Both the position numbers and the translations under genes were made by a program. Shown piece after piece: positions 55,783-64,000 of a DNA stretch of 64,000 nucleotides (position 1 is its first letter; every line of letters starts with the position of its first letter). The notes under the pieces are model-generated. The model saw only the letters and a list, made by a program, of their open reading frames with translations. It searched no databases and had not been told where the DNA came from. Source of the stretch: Synechococcus sp. A18-25c (GTDB lineage Bacteria > Cyanobacteriota > Cyanobacteriia > PCC-6307 > Cyanobiaceae); the NCBI RefSeq assembly GCF_014280035.1, contig NZ_CP047957.1, positions 620,001-684,000 of the forward strand, given 5' to 3'.

Positions 55783-56078
55783 GGGGACTGGCCTCGAAGG
55801 GATGATGGGTTGTCCGATCGGTGATCGGGATCGCTTCGTGGGAAGGAGCGTTGCTTCGCCGCGCGGGTGGCTACTTCCGGCTGCTGAGGGGCTGGTAAGC
55901 CAGGCCCAAGCCCAACGGTTTGTCCTTCGATGCATTTCTACCTCATTTGCGCTGTTCGTGGTGAACTTTTTGTGTTCTGTGATGGTGTTTTGGTTGGATT
56001 CCGCTTGGCTCACGGCTTCCCGCCTACGGTCCCGTTGGGTTTTAGGGTTTTTACAAAGCGTTGCGTTTCTCTCCTTTG
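55783..56078. other. Divergent intergenic region between DUF4278 gene and queF
   Basis: About 296 bp without a convincing gene. It should hold the promoters of both divergent genes. I looked for a preQ1 riboswitch before queF (C-rich loop pairing with an A-rich tail) and did not find a convincing one; the stretch from about 56010 to 56055 has a GGGTTTTAGGGTTTTT run but no matching stem. Confidence 0.4.
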
Positions 56079-56489
56079 ATGAGTGCTTCCACGTCGGATT
56101 CCACCCGGACCCCCCTGTATGGCGAGCGGGCCATCGCCGAAGCCGAACTGATCTGTTTTGACAATCCGCGTCCCGGTCGTCCCTACGAGGTGTCGATTGA
56201 ACTGCCGGAGTTCACTTGCCTCTGCCCGTTTTCTGGCTATCCCGACTTCGCGGTGCTGCGCTTGCTCTATCAGCCCGGCCCTCGTGTGGTGGAACTGAAG
56301 GCCATCAAGCTCTACGTCAATAGTTATCGCGACAAGACCATCTCCCATGAAGAGGTGGCCAACCGCATCCTGGATGACCTGGTTGGAGCCTGCGATCCGG
56401 TCTGGATGCAGCTCGAGGCTGACTTTCATCCCCGCGGCAATGTGCACACGGTGGTGCGAGTCAGTCACGGAGAGCGTCAACCCTGCTGA
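56079..56489 (+). CDS. queF: NADPH-dependent 7-cyano-7-deazaguanine reductase QueF (preQ1 synthase)
   Basis: The product has 136 residues from ATG 56079. It reduces preQ0 nitrile to preQ1 in queuosine biosynthesis. The short (type I) form has the catalytic Cys in [14 protein letters not shown], the QueF motif in [20 protein letters not shown] and an end block [12 protein letters not shown]. The last 29 bp overlap the convergent ccsB gene. Confidence 0.96.
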   Translation: MSASTSDSTRTPLYGERAIAEAELICFDNPRPGRPYEVSIELPEFTCLCPFSGYPDFAVLRLLYQPGPRVVELKAIKLYVNSYRDKTISHEEVANRILDDLVGACDPVWMQLEADFHPRGNVHTVVRVSHGERQPC

Positions 56490-57753
56490 TGAGCGCAGGA
56501 AGTTCTGCTGCAAACCCAGCCAAGTTGCGATTGCAGAGGCCTGCCACGTGAAGGCGGGCCGATGTTGTTTCCGTCACGGCCCAGATCTGTCGGGTGGCCA
56601 CCATGCTCAGTCCGCCTCCCAGCAGAGTGATGGCGAATCCGGCGTACACCAGGGGAACCCCAGGGTCTCGTTTCAGCAAAAGCCCGCTTGCGGGCATGAT
56701 CTCAACCACCCGCAGCGGAAGACCTTTTACGTCTGTGCCATCGCCACCAGGCCGCAGATTCGTGATCAGGCTCCCGTCGGAATCGAACACCTGAACCGGC
56801 CCTTGTTCGCTGCCTGTGCTCAGAAAGACCGGTTCGCTGCCGTCTGGCCGTGTGGGAAGCACAAGGCCCCAAATCTGATCGCCAAGTTCTGGAAAGTTGC
56901 TGAGTGGCAGTTGCAACTGAGGACTCCGCCCGATTTGCACGGTGATTGCCGCTAGAGACCAGTCCGCCTGGTAGACGGTCATGCCCCGATAGCGCAGCGG
57001 ATGATTCACGCTGATTTGCCGTTCGTCCTCGGGTTCACCGGCAGGCGTCAGCTGGAGGGTGGAGCTGAATTGTTCAGGTCGACCGGCGGGATCGCGCTCG
57101 ATGGCGAAATCCTTGAGGGTGACACTCAGCCTGCTGTCGCCTGTGGGGCTCAGGAGATCCAGTGAACGTCCAGGAGCAAGAAAGCGCTCCAGTCGTTGTC
57201 CGGCCAATGCTCCCCACGCAGCTCCGACCAGCAGAAGCACCAAGCCGGTGTGTACCAGCAAAGGTCCGACTTTGCCAATCACGCCTCGACGGGCGGCCAA
57301 TCGGTCGCTCTTTTGACGGACGTCCCAGCCGTTCGCTTTCAGCTCACCGGCCAGAGCATTCAGCGCTCCTTGACTGTCTGAGCAGGTGCGGGTTTCAGCC
57401 AGAGCTAGCTTGCTCAGCTGCCTTGGGCGGGAATAATCGATCCAGCGCAGCGCTGCTTGCAGGGCAGGCCATTGCCGTCGCCAGCTGCAGAGCATCAGAG
57501 CGAGTCCCAGCAGGGCCAGCAGGGTCAGAAACCAGTTGCTGGCGTACACATGATCAAGCTGCAATCGCAGCATCAGGTCGCCGTTGATCAGGCCAAGCCA
57601 CGGGTCTGTATTGAAACGCTCCAGATACAAATCAGTGGCTTCTTGCTGAGGAAGGATGGTCCCCAGAGCACTGGCCAGAGCGATCAGCAGCAGCAAGGCG
57701 ATTGCCAGTCGCAGGTCGGAAAGGATCGCCAGCAATCGTTTGAAGATCGGCAT
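56461..57753 (-). CDS. ccsB: Cytochrome c biogenesis protein CcsB/Ccs1 (ResB family)
   Basis: The product has 430 residues. It is part of system II cytochrome c maturation, which with CcsA moves heme and attaches it to apocytochromes in the thylakoid lumen (cytochrome f, c6, c550). There are three N-terminal hydrophobic segments ([54 protein letters not shown]). A large lumenal domain carries [19 protein letters not shown], and a final helix ([20 protein letters not shown]) is followed by a cytosolic tail. It starts 2 bp after the ccdA stop, forming a pair. Confidence 0.93.
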   Translation of the reverse strand: MPIFKRLLAILSDLRLAIALLLLIALASALGTILPQQEATDLYLERFNTDPWLGLINGDLMLRLQLDHVYASNWFLTLLALLGLALMLCSWRRQWPALQAALRWIDYSRPRQLSKLALAETRTCSDSQGALNALAGELKANGWDVRQKSDRLAARRGVIGKVGPLLVHTGLVLLLVGAAWGALAGQRLERFLAPGRSLDLLSPTGDSRLSVTLKDFAIERDPAGRPEQFSSTLQLTPAGEPEDERQISVNHPLRYRGMTVYQADWSLAAITVQIGRSPQLQLPLSNFPELGDQIWGLVLPTRPDGSEPVFLSTGSEQGPVQVFDSDGSLITNLRPGGDGTDVKGLPLRVVEIMPASGLLLKRDPGVPLVYAGFAITLLGGGLSMVATRQIWAVTETTSARLHVAGLCNRNLAGFAAELPALISRVDALRD

Positions 57754-57755
57754 GC

Positions 57756-58505
57756 TCAGACCACTCTCGCCAGCAGGGTGAGCGTGCCGACCGTGAGCAG
57801 AATCACGCCGCTAACGCTGGGGATCCAGCGACTGACGGAGCGCAGAGCCATCAGTTTGGGAATGGAGGCAGCAACACTGCCCGCCAAGAGCAGTGGCAGC
57901 ACCTGGCCGATCCCGAAGCTGAGCAGAAACAGTAGGCCGAGCACAGGATTCCCCGTGCTGGCAATCCAAGCCAGCAGGACCGCCAGTACAGGCGTGGTGC
58001 AAGGTGAAGCAGCCAGCCCGAAGGCGAGGCCAGCGGCAATTGGGGCTAGCGGTGCCGGCACACGTCGGCTCCAGGCCTGAGGATCGGGCCCTGCCGGCAG
58101 GGGCACACGCACAATTCCGAGCAGATTGAGCCCCATCACAACAGCCAGAATCGCCACGAGCGTGGGGATCAGCCCGGGAACCTGTCCGTAGATTCCGCCC
58201 AGCAATCCACTCAGACTGCCCAGCATCACCAGTGCAGCGACGATCCCGGTGCAGAACGCCAGGCTGCGTTGCCAGGCTGACTGTTCACTCTCGAACCCTG
58301 CCAGGTAAGCCATGGTCACGGGAAGCAATGACAGGGAGCAAGGGCCCAGGCTGGTCAGTGCCCCAACAAGGAGAACGATGCCCAGGCTCAGTGGACCCGG
58401 TTGCTGCAGGGTGCTGTTCAGCAGTTGCTCACCGCTGCGCGCCAGGTCGGACAAGGCCAGGTCGAGGAAGGCGATGGTGGTCTGCCCGATCCAGGGGAAA
58501 CGCAA
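57756..58505 (-). CDS. ccdA: Thiol:disulfide transporter CcdA
   Basis: The product has 249 residues and six membrane helices. It passes reducing equivalents across the membrane to keep apocytochrome c thiols reduced. The two redox Cys are visible: [15 protein letters not shown] (helix 1) and [16 protein letters not shown] (helix 4), both in the usual Pro-containing context. It lies immediately upstream of ccsB (2-bp gap), the standard system II pair. Some 40 N-terminal residues before the first Cys helix are a little longer than usual. Confidence 0.93.
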   Translation of the reverse strand: MRFPWIGQTTIAFLDLALSDLARSGEQLLNSTLQQPGPLSLGIVLLVGALTSLGPCSLSLLPVTMAYLAGFESEQSAWQRSLAFCTGIVAALVMLGSLSGLLGGIYGQVPGLIPTLVAILAVVMGLNLLGIVRVPLPAGPDPQAWSRRVPAPLAPIAAGLAFGLAASPCTTPVLAVLLAWIASTGNPVLGLLFLLSFGIGQVLPLLLAGSVAASIPKLMALRSVSRWIPSVSGVILLTVGTLTLLARVV

Positions 58506-58576
58506 TCAAGACTACTGATCTCGGCGGAGCCGTTGCTGAAGAGCAGCCTTGTTGGCGTTGTTTTTTGAAGAGGGAA

Positions 58577-59815
58577 TCAAGCTGGATGATTGAGCGATCG
58601 TGTTGACCTTGTTCGTTGTCGACGTCGTTCCGAGCCCGGCCTCTGGCCGACGCTGCGTCCGCCGATCAGTCCCGTTGACTCCAGCGAGCAACGGATCAAC
58701 AGCCCCACAATCATCAGGCTGGACAGAAGAGAGTTGCCTCCGTAACTCATCAGTGGCAGCGGCAGGCCGGTGGTGGGCATCGCCCCGGAGGCCACGGCGA
58801 TGTTCATCACTGATTGGCCGACCAGGAGCGTGGCACAACCAATGGCGACGAGACGGGCTTGGTTGCTGCGGCAACGCAAGGCCACGCGGAGGCCTAAGTA
58901 GCCGATCAGCATTAGGAATAGCAACAGCAAGAGAGATCCCACCAATCCGAATTCCTCGGCGTAGACCGCAAAAATGAAATCAGTGCTTTGAATCGGCAGA
59001 TACTGAAGCTTTTGGGTCGATAGTCCAAATCCCTGCCCGAACGGACCTCCCGAGCCGATGGCCAGAAGGCTCTGAATCAATTGGTAGCCATCGCCTTGTG
59101 GGTCTTTCCAAGGGTTCAGAAACGAAATCACCCGCAATCGCTGGTATTCGTTGATCAGGATGCTGGCCGTTCCAAGCATGGCTCCGCCGATGGCGGTGCC
59201 GAAGAGTTGAACCAGAGGAAGACCTGCTGAGAACGCCATCAACCAGATCAGGAGACCGCTCAGTGCTGCCGTGCTCAGGTTGGGCTGTTTGAGAATGAGC
59301 AGCACCAACATGCCGAAGCTGCTGAGCCAGAGCAGCTTCTGATCGAGGCCGGTCCGCTTCCAATGGGCGAAAAGATTGGCGGCCTGGAGCACCACGAATG
59401 GTTTGACCAGTTCTGAGGGTTGAATCTGGATGGGACCGATCACCAACCAGCGGCTGGCGCCATTGACGGTTGTTCCCATCACCAAGGTGGCGGCAATCAG
59501 CAGACAGCCCATCCAGAGTGCTGGTCCAGCCACCTTGAGCCATCGCCTCAGATTGATGGAAGCCGTGAAGGCCATCAGGCTCCAGCTGGCCGTCATCCAG
59601 ACCAGCTGTCGTTTGAGGTAGTAGGCGCCTTCACCCTGTTCCCGGGCCGCAACCCACCAACTGGCTGAGGCCAGTACAAGCAATCCAGCCAGGCTCCAGA
59701 TGGCTGTGAGGGTCAGCAAAAGTCTGGCCTCCGCAGGCCACAGCGTCCAGTCGAGAGGTAAGTGGCGTTGCCAGAAGGGTCTTGGGAGAGATGTTGTGGG
59801 GTTCCGCTCCTTCAC
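58577..59815 (-). CDS. ftsW: Cell division protein FtsW
   Basis: The product has 412 residues from GTG 59815 (encoding KERNPTTSLPRPFWQRH after the start), which has GGCGGAG a few bases upstream. A TTG at 59869 would add 18 poorly conserved residues. It is a SEDS-family polymerase with ten membrane helices. Blocks are LLVLASASWWVA, WLVIGPIQIQPSELVKPFVV (catalytic loop region), PWKDPQGDGYQLIQSLLAIG and GLPLPLMSYGGNSLLSSLM. It polymerises septal peptidoglycan with a class B penicillin-binding protein. The C-terminal 30 residues are Arg/Gly-rich. Confidence 0.92.
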   Translation of the reverse strand: MKERNPTTSLPRPFWQRHLPLDWTLWPAEARLLLTLTAIWSLAGLLVLASASWWVAAREQGEGAYYLKRQLVWMTASWSLMAFTASINLRRWLKVAGPALWMGCLLIAATLVMGTTVNGASRWLVIGPIQIQPSELVKPFVVLQAANLFAHWKRTGLDQKLLWLSSFGMLVLLILKQPNLSTAALSGLLIWLMAFSAGLPLVQLFGTAIGGAMLGTASILINEYQRLRVISFLNPWKDPQGDGYQLIQSLLAIGSGGPFGQGFGLSTQKLQYLPIQSTDFIFAVYAEEFGLVGSLLLLLFLMLIGYLGLRVALRCRSNQARLVAIGCATLLVGQSVMNIAVASGAMPTTGLPLPLMSYGGNSLLSSLMIVGLLIRCSLESTGLIGGRSVGQRPGSERRRQRTRSTRSLNHPA

Positions 59816-59932
59816 CGTGCTCCGCCGTGAGGATCGACTCCTTTTGGAGATCACGCTGGCGCTGCTCAAAATAATTCACGATGTTGCCTCTATTGAGCCG
59901 TTCAAAGCAGGGTTTGCCAAGGGATCTCCCAC

Positions 59933-59959
59933 AAAAAAACCCGGCTCAAGGCCGGGTTT
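59933..59959 (-). terminator. Terminator after apcC
   Basis: A perfect inverted repeat AAACCCGGC-tcaag-GCCGGGTTT (59937-59945 with 59951-59959) is followed, on the minus strand, by a run of T (complement of the A-run at 59933-59939). It is well placed to end the apcABC transcript 22 bp after the apcC stop. Confidence 0.92.
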
Positions 59960-59980
59960 CTGATGGTGGAGGAATGTTGT

Positions 59981-60181
59981 TCAGTTGCCCACGTTGATCT
60001 GTCGATTTCCCGTACAGAGCTCAACTTTGATGATTCGACCTCCCTGTTTTTGGATGCGCTGTTGTTCAGCGAACCAGCTGTCGTAGGGCACCCACTTCGT
60101 AAAGAAGGTGTTCTGTAATTCGCGCTGCGTCCGAACCTTTTCAGGACTGGGGATGCAAGCGGTGACTTTGAACAACCGCAT
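59981..60181 (-). CDS. apcC: Phycobilisome core linker Lc (7.8 kDa)
   Basis: The product has 66 residues. This small linker caps the allophycocyanin core cylinders and tunes their assembly and absorption. Family blocks are MRLFKVTACIPSPEKVRTQR, LQNTFFTKWVPYDSWFAEQQ and GGRIIKVELCTGN. It follows apcB by 4 bp and ends the apcABC transcript before a strong terminator. Confidence 0.97.
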   Translation of the reverse strand: MRLFKVTACIPSPEKVRTQRELQNTFFTKWVPYDSWFAEQQRIQKQGGRIIKVELCTGNRQINVGN

Positions 60182-60185
60182 GGGT

Positions 60186-60674
60186 TCAGTTGCCCAGGCC
60201 GGAGCAAATGTAGTCGAAGTACACGCCCATTTCCTTGCCGGCGTCAGGACCGACCAGAGATGCAGTCACTTCCTTCATGGCCTGAATGGCTTGGACCGTT
60301 GCGCCGATGGGCACACCCAGGGAGTTGTAAGTCTCCTTGAGGCCATTCAGCACACGCTCATCGAGGATGGAGGTGTCACCAGCCAACATGGCGTAGGTGG
60401 AGTAGCGCAGGTAGTAGTCGAGATCGCGGATGCAAGCTGCATAGCGACGGGTGGTGTACATGTTGCCGCCCGGACGGGTGATGTCCGAATAGAGCAGAGC
60501 CTTGGCAACCGCGTCACGGATGATGGCCGAGGCATTCGCACTGATGGTGGCGGCAGCCTTCACCCGGAGTTCACCGCTGGCGAAATAGCTCTCGAGATTG
60601 GTCATGGACGTCGTGTCCAGGTACAGACCTTGGACGTCGGACTTGTTGATGACGTTGGTGATCGCGTCTTGCAT
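60186..60674 (-). CDS. apcB: Allophycocyanin beta chain
   Basis: The product has 162 residues. With ApcA it forms the trimers of the phycobilisome core that pass excitation to chlorophyll. The bilin-attachment Cys is in [20 protein letters not shown] (Cys81-type), and the methylated Asn site is in [10 protein letters not shown] just before. The opening [20 protein letters not shown] is typical. It starts 39 bp after apcA. Confidence 0.98.
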   Translation of the reverse strand: MQDAITNVINKSDVQGLYLDTTSMTNLESYFASGELRVKAAATISANASAIIRDAVAKALLYSDITRPGGNMYTTRRYAACIRDLDYYLRYSTYAMLAGDTSILDERVLNGLKETYNSLGVPIGATVQAIQAMKEVTASLVGPDAGKEMGVYFDYICSGLGN

Positions 60675-60713
60675 GGATCAGAAGTGACGTGAAGGGAGCG
60701 TTGGTTTCGGGGA

Positions 60714-61199
60714 TCAGGCGAGAGCGCCCACCACGTAGTCGAAGTAAAAGCCGGCTTCCTCGGCATCAGCACCGCTGAGGATGCCCATGGCCACGGTTTT
60801 CATTTCGCGCACAGCTTCGGCCATGGCTTCGAGGGGGGTGCCTAGAGACCGGTAAAGCTCGCGTGCACCAATAACTCCAATCTCTTCGATCGGAGTCACG
60901 TCGCCGGCAACGACGCCATAGGTGACGAGTCGGAGGTAGTAATCCATATCGCGAAGACAGGTTGCTGTCATCGCTTCTCCGTACGCATTGCCGCCAGGGG
61001 AGATGACGTCGGGACGCTTTTGAAACAGCTGACCGCCTGCGGTCTTGACGATGCGTTCGCGGCTCTCGCTGAGAACCTGAGCGACACGTAGACGTCGTTG
61101 TCCTCCGCTGACGAAAGCCTTGATCTGGTCCAGTTCGCCTGGGCTGAGATAGCGGGCTTCGGCGTCCGCGTTGATGATCGAGTTGGAGACGATGCTCAT
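60714..61199 (-). CDS. apcA: Allophycocyanin alpha chain
   Basis: The product has 161 residues. The opening [20 protein letters not shown] and the chromophore Cys in [20 protein letters not shown] identify the main alpha chain, not the ApcD or ApcF variants. It heads the apcA-apcB-apcC transcript, downstream of apcE. GAGG lies at a normal distance ahead of the ATG. Confidence 0.98.
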   Translation of the reverse strand: MSIVSNSIINADAEARYLSPGELDQIKAFVSGGQRRLRVAQVLSESRERIVKTAGGQLFQKRPDVISPGGNAYGEAMTATCLRDMDYYLRLVTYGVVAGDVTPIEEIGVIGARELYRSLGTPLEAMAEAVREMKTVAMGILSGADAEEAGFYFDYVVGALA

Positions 61200-61529
61200 G
61201 CAGTTCTACCTCGAAGCAAGCGGCCGCCCGTAGGAGACCGGTATCCGGTGAGTGGTGTGGAGATCTCGGTTGAGATCGAGATGCAGCTTAAAGGCCGCGA
61301 GGGCTCGAATCGGGGAAATTCGAGTGGAAAGAGGGTCAGATGTTGTATCTGTTGACTTTCCGGGTGGCGCCGGTCTGTTCGGGATGCCGAAAGCAGCCAG
61401 AGCACTGTGATTCTCAATCAGCAGCCTGAAGCAGCCGAGCCCCGGTAACAGATCTTCATTGGCAGTCTGAGGTGCAGAAGCTGAAGTTCTTCCTGCTGAA
61501 TCGTGGTCTTTTTTTGATAAATAGACATG
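61200..61529 (-). promoter_or_regulatory. Leader/promoter region of apcA
   Basis: The apcE-apcA spacer is about 420 bp. After the apcE terminator (61530-61559) the remainder should hold the apcA promoter and a long 5' UTR. Inverted repeats are visible: GATCTC-ggtt-GAGATC (61262-61277), ACCGG-tat-CCGGT near 61239-61251, and CAGAT/ATCTG near 61340-61354. No certain -10/-35 pair is assigned. The 107- and 118-codon frames through this region look like chance. Confidence 0.4.
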
Positions 61530-61559
61530 AAAAAGCCGGAGGTCTTGATGACTCCGGCT
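61530..61559 (-). terminator. Terminator after apcE
   Basis: The inverted repeat AGCCGGAG/CTCCGGCT (61534-61541 with 61552-61559) has a 10-nt loop. On the minus strand a T-run follows, the complement of AAAAA at 61530-61534. It lies 60 bp past the apcE stop and would separate apcE from apcABC, at least partially. Confidence 0.85.
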
Positions 61560-61618
61560 CAAACAATCTTGAGGTAAAACAAATTTGGCTCAAATCGGCT
61601 CCAATCGTCTTCTGACCA

Positions 61619-64000
61619 TTAGAGGGCTTCCCCTGGAGGAGGCGTAAGACCTGCATTGCCACGGTAAAGGCTGGCGGTTCGAGTCAGCGTTGACTGGGAG
61701 AGCCCACGCCGGGAGCTCAGATTGTCAAGATCGGGTACTTCAGAGGGTTCAACGCCGGTTGATGAGCGGAGCACCAACACATCCTTGACGGCCTCGGGTT
61801 GACCGGATTCGGCCCGGATCTGCAGAAAACGGCTGGTTTCTGAAGGGGTTGAAGCCCGTCCCAGCAGGGCCAGGGTTGCGGCTGTTGCAGCGCGAAGCGG
61901 TGCCATCCGAGAGAGACGGTCTTGGAAGGCTTCACTGAGAGCGACCAACTCAATAAAACCCTCGAGATCGATCTGGCCGTCGCGCAGAAGCGACTCGGGT
62001 GAGATCAAGCGCTCGTCTTCGAGTGGAACACGATTCAGCAGTTGTCGATAAACAGCATCGACAACCTCACGGCGCTCTGATTCTGATGCCCCTCTAACGA
62101 GCGATAGTTTCATTGGTAAGCCAGACCGCTTGAGATAGCCAGCAGCATCACCGACAGGGAGTGATGCCTCAAGACGCGCACTGGGCTTGTCTGCTACGCC
62201 AGCACCACTAAGGCCGTTGCGGAAAGCACTTGGAGAGTTAAGTGAGCGACTCCAATCTTGAGCTGTCAGTGAGTCTTTGCCCCCCAATCTTGCGAGCGTT
62301 CGATTGGGAATTCGCTTCATCATCACCGACCAAGGCTCGATAGGAGCCACTTCGCTAACCCCACTGATCCATTGGTTGATGTCACCAGTGTTCCGCTGCG
62401 ATTGATTGCGGGGTGTTGTGTCACCACTGGATTTGAACGCATCTTTCAGCCTGGAATCTGGGCGGGGCCTCACGGTGAGATCGGCCACAGCTGTTGCTGT
62501 GAAAGGCCTCCGCATGGATGGAGCTCGTCGAGTGGTCAGATCACCAGGGGTGATGAATCGCTCGTAAGGAACCGTGTCTTCGCCGAAGCAATCCTTGTAG
62601 TCCTTGCTGTCGATCAGGGCGTCAACAACGCCGTAAAAGCCTCGGCGAGCCGCGGTGTCGAACAACGCGTCGATTTCCCATCGGCCGAAGGTGGGACGTC
62701 CGAGCAAGCGGCGGTGCATTACCTCAATCGCTTTGGCGATGTAGAGGCCTTCCCAGTAACGACGTCGGAAGGCGTCGGAGCGCGCCACGCTGCGGATGAA
62801 ATCCCTCAGGCTGATGTCGCCATTTTCCAGACGGGCTTCTTCGGATCCCAGGCGCTCACCGGCATAGCCGGCATTGCCGAGAACCTGGACGTAGACAGCC
62901 TGAATCACCGCTTGGGTGGACGATTCGGTGTTGCGGATGCTGGGTTGTCCTGCCCTGCGGGGCATGGCTGCTCCGCCGGTGGCAATTTGCTGCAGCCTCA
63001 CCACACGGGGCCCCACCTTGCGTGGTCGACTACCGCGGAACTGAGGGCTGTCCATCTGTCCCGGTTGTGCCATGCCGTTGCTGACCAGCAGACGGCGCGT
63101 GTCGTAGCTGAACGGTGCCGGTCGGGTCGAGACGGACGCTGTGCCCGAGGGGAAGATGGCTCCGTACTGGTTGCCCACGGGATCGTTGCCGCCTCCGTAG
63201 ACGTGCTGATCAGCCAGTGGTTGGCGGTAGGACGCGTAGAGCGTCACGTACTGAGGTGCGCCCTCGAAGGGTGCGCTGAATTTGAACAGGCGTCGGTTGG
63301 AGCCCCACCCTGCGCTCTCCTGGGCCTCTTCTCCCAGATCACGCAGGTAAGGAACGGTCTCCTCTCCGAAGGTCTGCGCATATTCATTGCTGTTGACCAG
63401 CACGTCCACAAGGCCATTCAGGCCTTGTTCACTCACGATGGAAAACGACTTCCGGAATTCCTCCAGGGAGCTGATGCCACGACCAAGAAAGTGGCGATAA
63501 GCCAACTCCACGACGCGGCTGTTCACAAAACGGCCGTAAAACTGCGTTCTATATTCCTTGCTCTTCCCAAGGGCGCGGATGAATTCCCGCATGGAGATCT
63601 TGCCCTGCACGAGCTGACTGGCTTCCGAGCGGCAAGGGGTCTGTGAGTAGCCCTTGGCGATGTCGCGTTCAAACACTTGCCTGTAAGCCGCGCGAACGAT
63701 CTCAGCCTTTTCCGCGCCGGAAAGACCTGGCCGCATTTCAAAGCGCTGGGCCGATTCCGAAGCCAGGGCATAAATCGCAGGGAGCTGTAGGCCCTGACTC
63801 ACTGGACTGCCGGGTTTCTGGCGTGTTGAGGGAGTGGCGACGGCCAGTTCCTTCAACAAAACGTTGAAGCAATCGATGGCTAGCCGACGTGCTTCGGGGC
63901 GCTCCCTCAGCAGGTCCGCGCAGGCAGCGCGCATCTCTTGAAGGGCCACGTTGGTGGCACTCAGCGAGCAGTTTTTCTCAAGGACGTCGCGCAGTCCTCG
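61619..64000 (-). CDS. apcE: Phycobilisome core-membrane linker Lcm (ApcE), N-terminal part beyond the window edge
   Basis: 793 C-terminal residues are visible; the frame runs off the right edge. ApcE organises the phycobilisome core and is its terminal emitter, contacting photosystem II. The visible part begins in the end of the phycobiliprotein-like domain (CSLSATNVALQEMRAACADL). Linker REP domains follow: REP1 from EIVRAAYRQVFERDIAKGYS to EETVPYLRD, REP2 from AVIQAVYVQVLGNAGYAGER to GEDTVPYERF, and a less conserved REP3 from EVVDAVYRQLLNRVPLEDER to EAVKDVLVL. The arms between REPs are Arg/Ser-rich. Three REP domains would be expected to organise three core cylinders. The protein ends TASLYRGNAGLTPPPGEAL. 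Confidence 0.97.
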   Translation of the reverse strand, partial: RGLRDVLEKNCSLSATNVALQEMRAACADLLRERPEARRLAIDCFNVLLKELAVATPSTRQKPGSPVSQGLQLPAIYALASESAQRFEMRPGLSGAEKAEIVRAAYRQVFERDIAKGYSQTPCRSEASQLVQGKISMREFIRALGKSKEYRTQFYGRFVNSRVVELAYRHFLGRGISSLEEFRKSFSIVSEQGLNGLVDVLVNSNEYAQTFGEETVPYLRDLGEEAQESAGWGSNRRLFKFSAPFEGAPQYVTLYASYRQPLADQHVYGGGNDPVGNQYGAIFPSGTASVSTRPAPFSYDTRRLLVSNGMAQPGQMDSPQFRGSRPRKVGPRVVRLQQIATGGAAMPRRAGQPSIRNTESSTQAVIQAVYVQVLGNAGYAGERLGSEEARLENGDISLRDFIRSVARSDAFRRRYWEGLYIAKAIEVMHRRLLGRPTFGRWEIDALFDTAARRGFYGVVDALIDSKDYKDCFGEDTVPYERFITPGDLTTRRAPSMRRPFTATAVADLTVRPRPDSRLKDAFKSSGDTTPRNQSQRNTGDINQWISGVSEVAPIEPWSVMMKRIPNRTLARLGGKDSLTAQDWSRSLNSPSAFRNGLSGAGVADKPSARLEASLPVGDAAGYLKRSGLPMKLSLVRGASESERREVVDAVYRQLLNRVPLEDERLISPESLLRDGQIDLEGFIELVALSEAFQDRLSRMAPLRAATAATLALLGRASTPSETSRFLQIRAESGQPEAVKDVLVLRSSTGVEPSEVPDLDNLSSRRGLSQSTLTRTASLYRGNAGLTPPPGEAL

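Noticed and set aside
56000..56078. preQ1 riboswitch ahead of queF
   Set aside because: The gene would suit one, but no stem with a pairing A-rich tail could be drawn.
62372..63646. 424-codon plus-strand frame across apcE
   Set aside because: It is antisense to the REP domains of ApcE; no start signal or family.

Overview
The window reads as a chromosomal segment of a marine unicellular cyanobacterium, most likely Synechococcus (the marine Synechococcus/Cyanobium radiation). Evidence for this is a psbA gene encoding photosystem II D1, an apcE-apcA-apcB-apcC allophycocyanin core cluster, RNA polymerase with the cyanobacterial split of beta' into rpoC1 and rpoC2, a PII protein, a high-light-inducible (Hli) mini-gene, and several small families found mainly in cyanobacteria (DUF2301, DUF3493, DUF3143, Ycf35, DUF2997). 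Base composition is moderately GC-rich and even. I saw no insertion sequences, phage genes, integrases or CRISPR arrays. It is a dense core-genome region with very short spacers and many 1-4 bp start/stop overlaps.

Layout: 1-9.5 kb holds an ABC-F ATPase/DUF2301/glutathione-transferase operon (minus strand), aspartoacylase, a run of small exported proteins that includes a tandem paralogue pair, psbA, a Tat-exported metallophosphoesterase, a relic of a second psbA 3' end, a DUF389 membrane protein and tRNA-Thr(CGU). From 9.5 to 19.3 kb the minus strand carries grrP-grrA-grrM (a radical-SAM RiPP system), then rimP-nusA-rnpM-infB and a membrane protein with a repetitive acidic tail. From 19.4 to 24.4 kb are an HtrA-type protease, rpiA, hisD, rpsT and tatD. 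From 24.6 to 38 kb on the plus strand are rpoB-rpoC1-rpoC2, an Hli gene coupled to rlmN, a sodium/solute symporter, a small membrane protein and a HEAT-repeat protein.

From 38 to 47 kb are DUF2997-ycf35-ferredoxin-aldo/keto reductase, rsmG, a J-domain protein and biotin synthesis. The biotin genes form a chain, bioF - pimeloyl-ester esterase - bioC - bioD - 51-residue membrane peptide, in which every neighbouring pair overlaps by ATGA; bioA lies just beyond. From 47 to 60 kb are a BASS-family transporter, a Ski2-like helicase, fumC, purB, tlyA, glnB, queF, ccsB-ccdA (cytochrome c biogenesis) and ftsW. The window ends with apcC, apcB, apcA and most of apcE, all on the minus strand.

The observations I consider most worth following are: (i) the compact grr locus, whose precursor carries seven aromatic-X-Asn motifs; (ii) the psbA 3'-end relic on the far side of the metallophosphoesterase gene, a trace of a former second psbA copy or local rearrangement; (iii) the unnamed membrane peptide coupled to the biotin chain; (iv) a 132-bp antiparallel coding overlap between a DUF3493 gene and the acidic-tail gene; and (v) a tandem pair of Cys-containing exported proteins. 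Family names come from remembered motifs, not from database searches.
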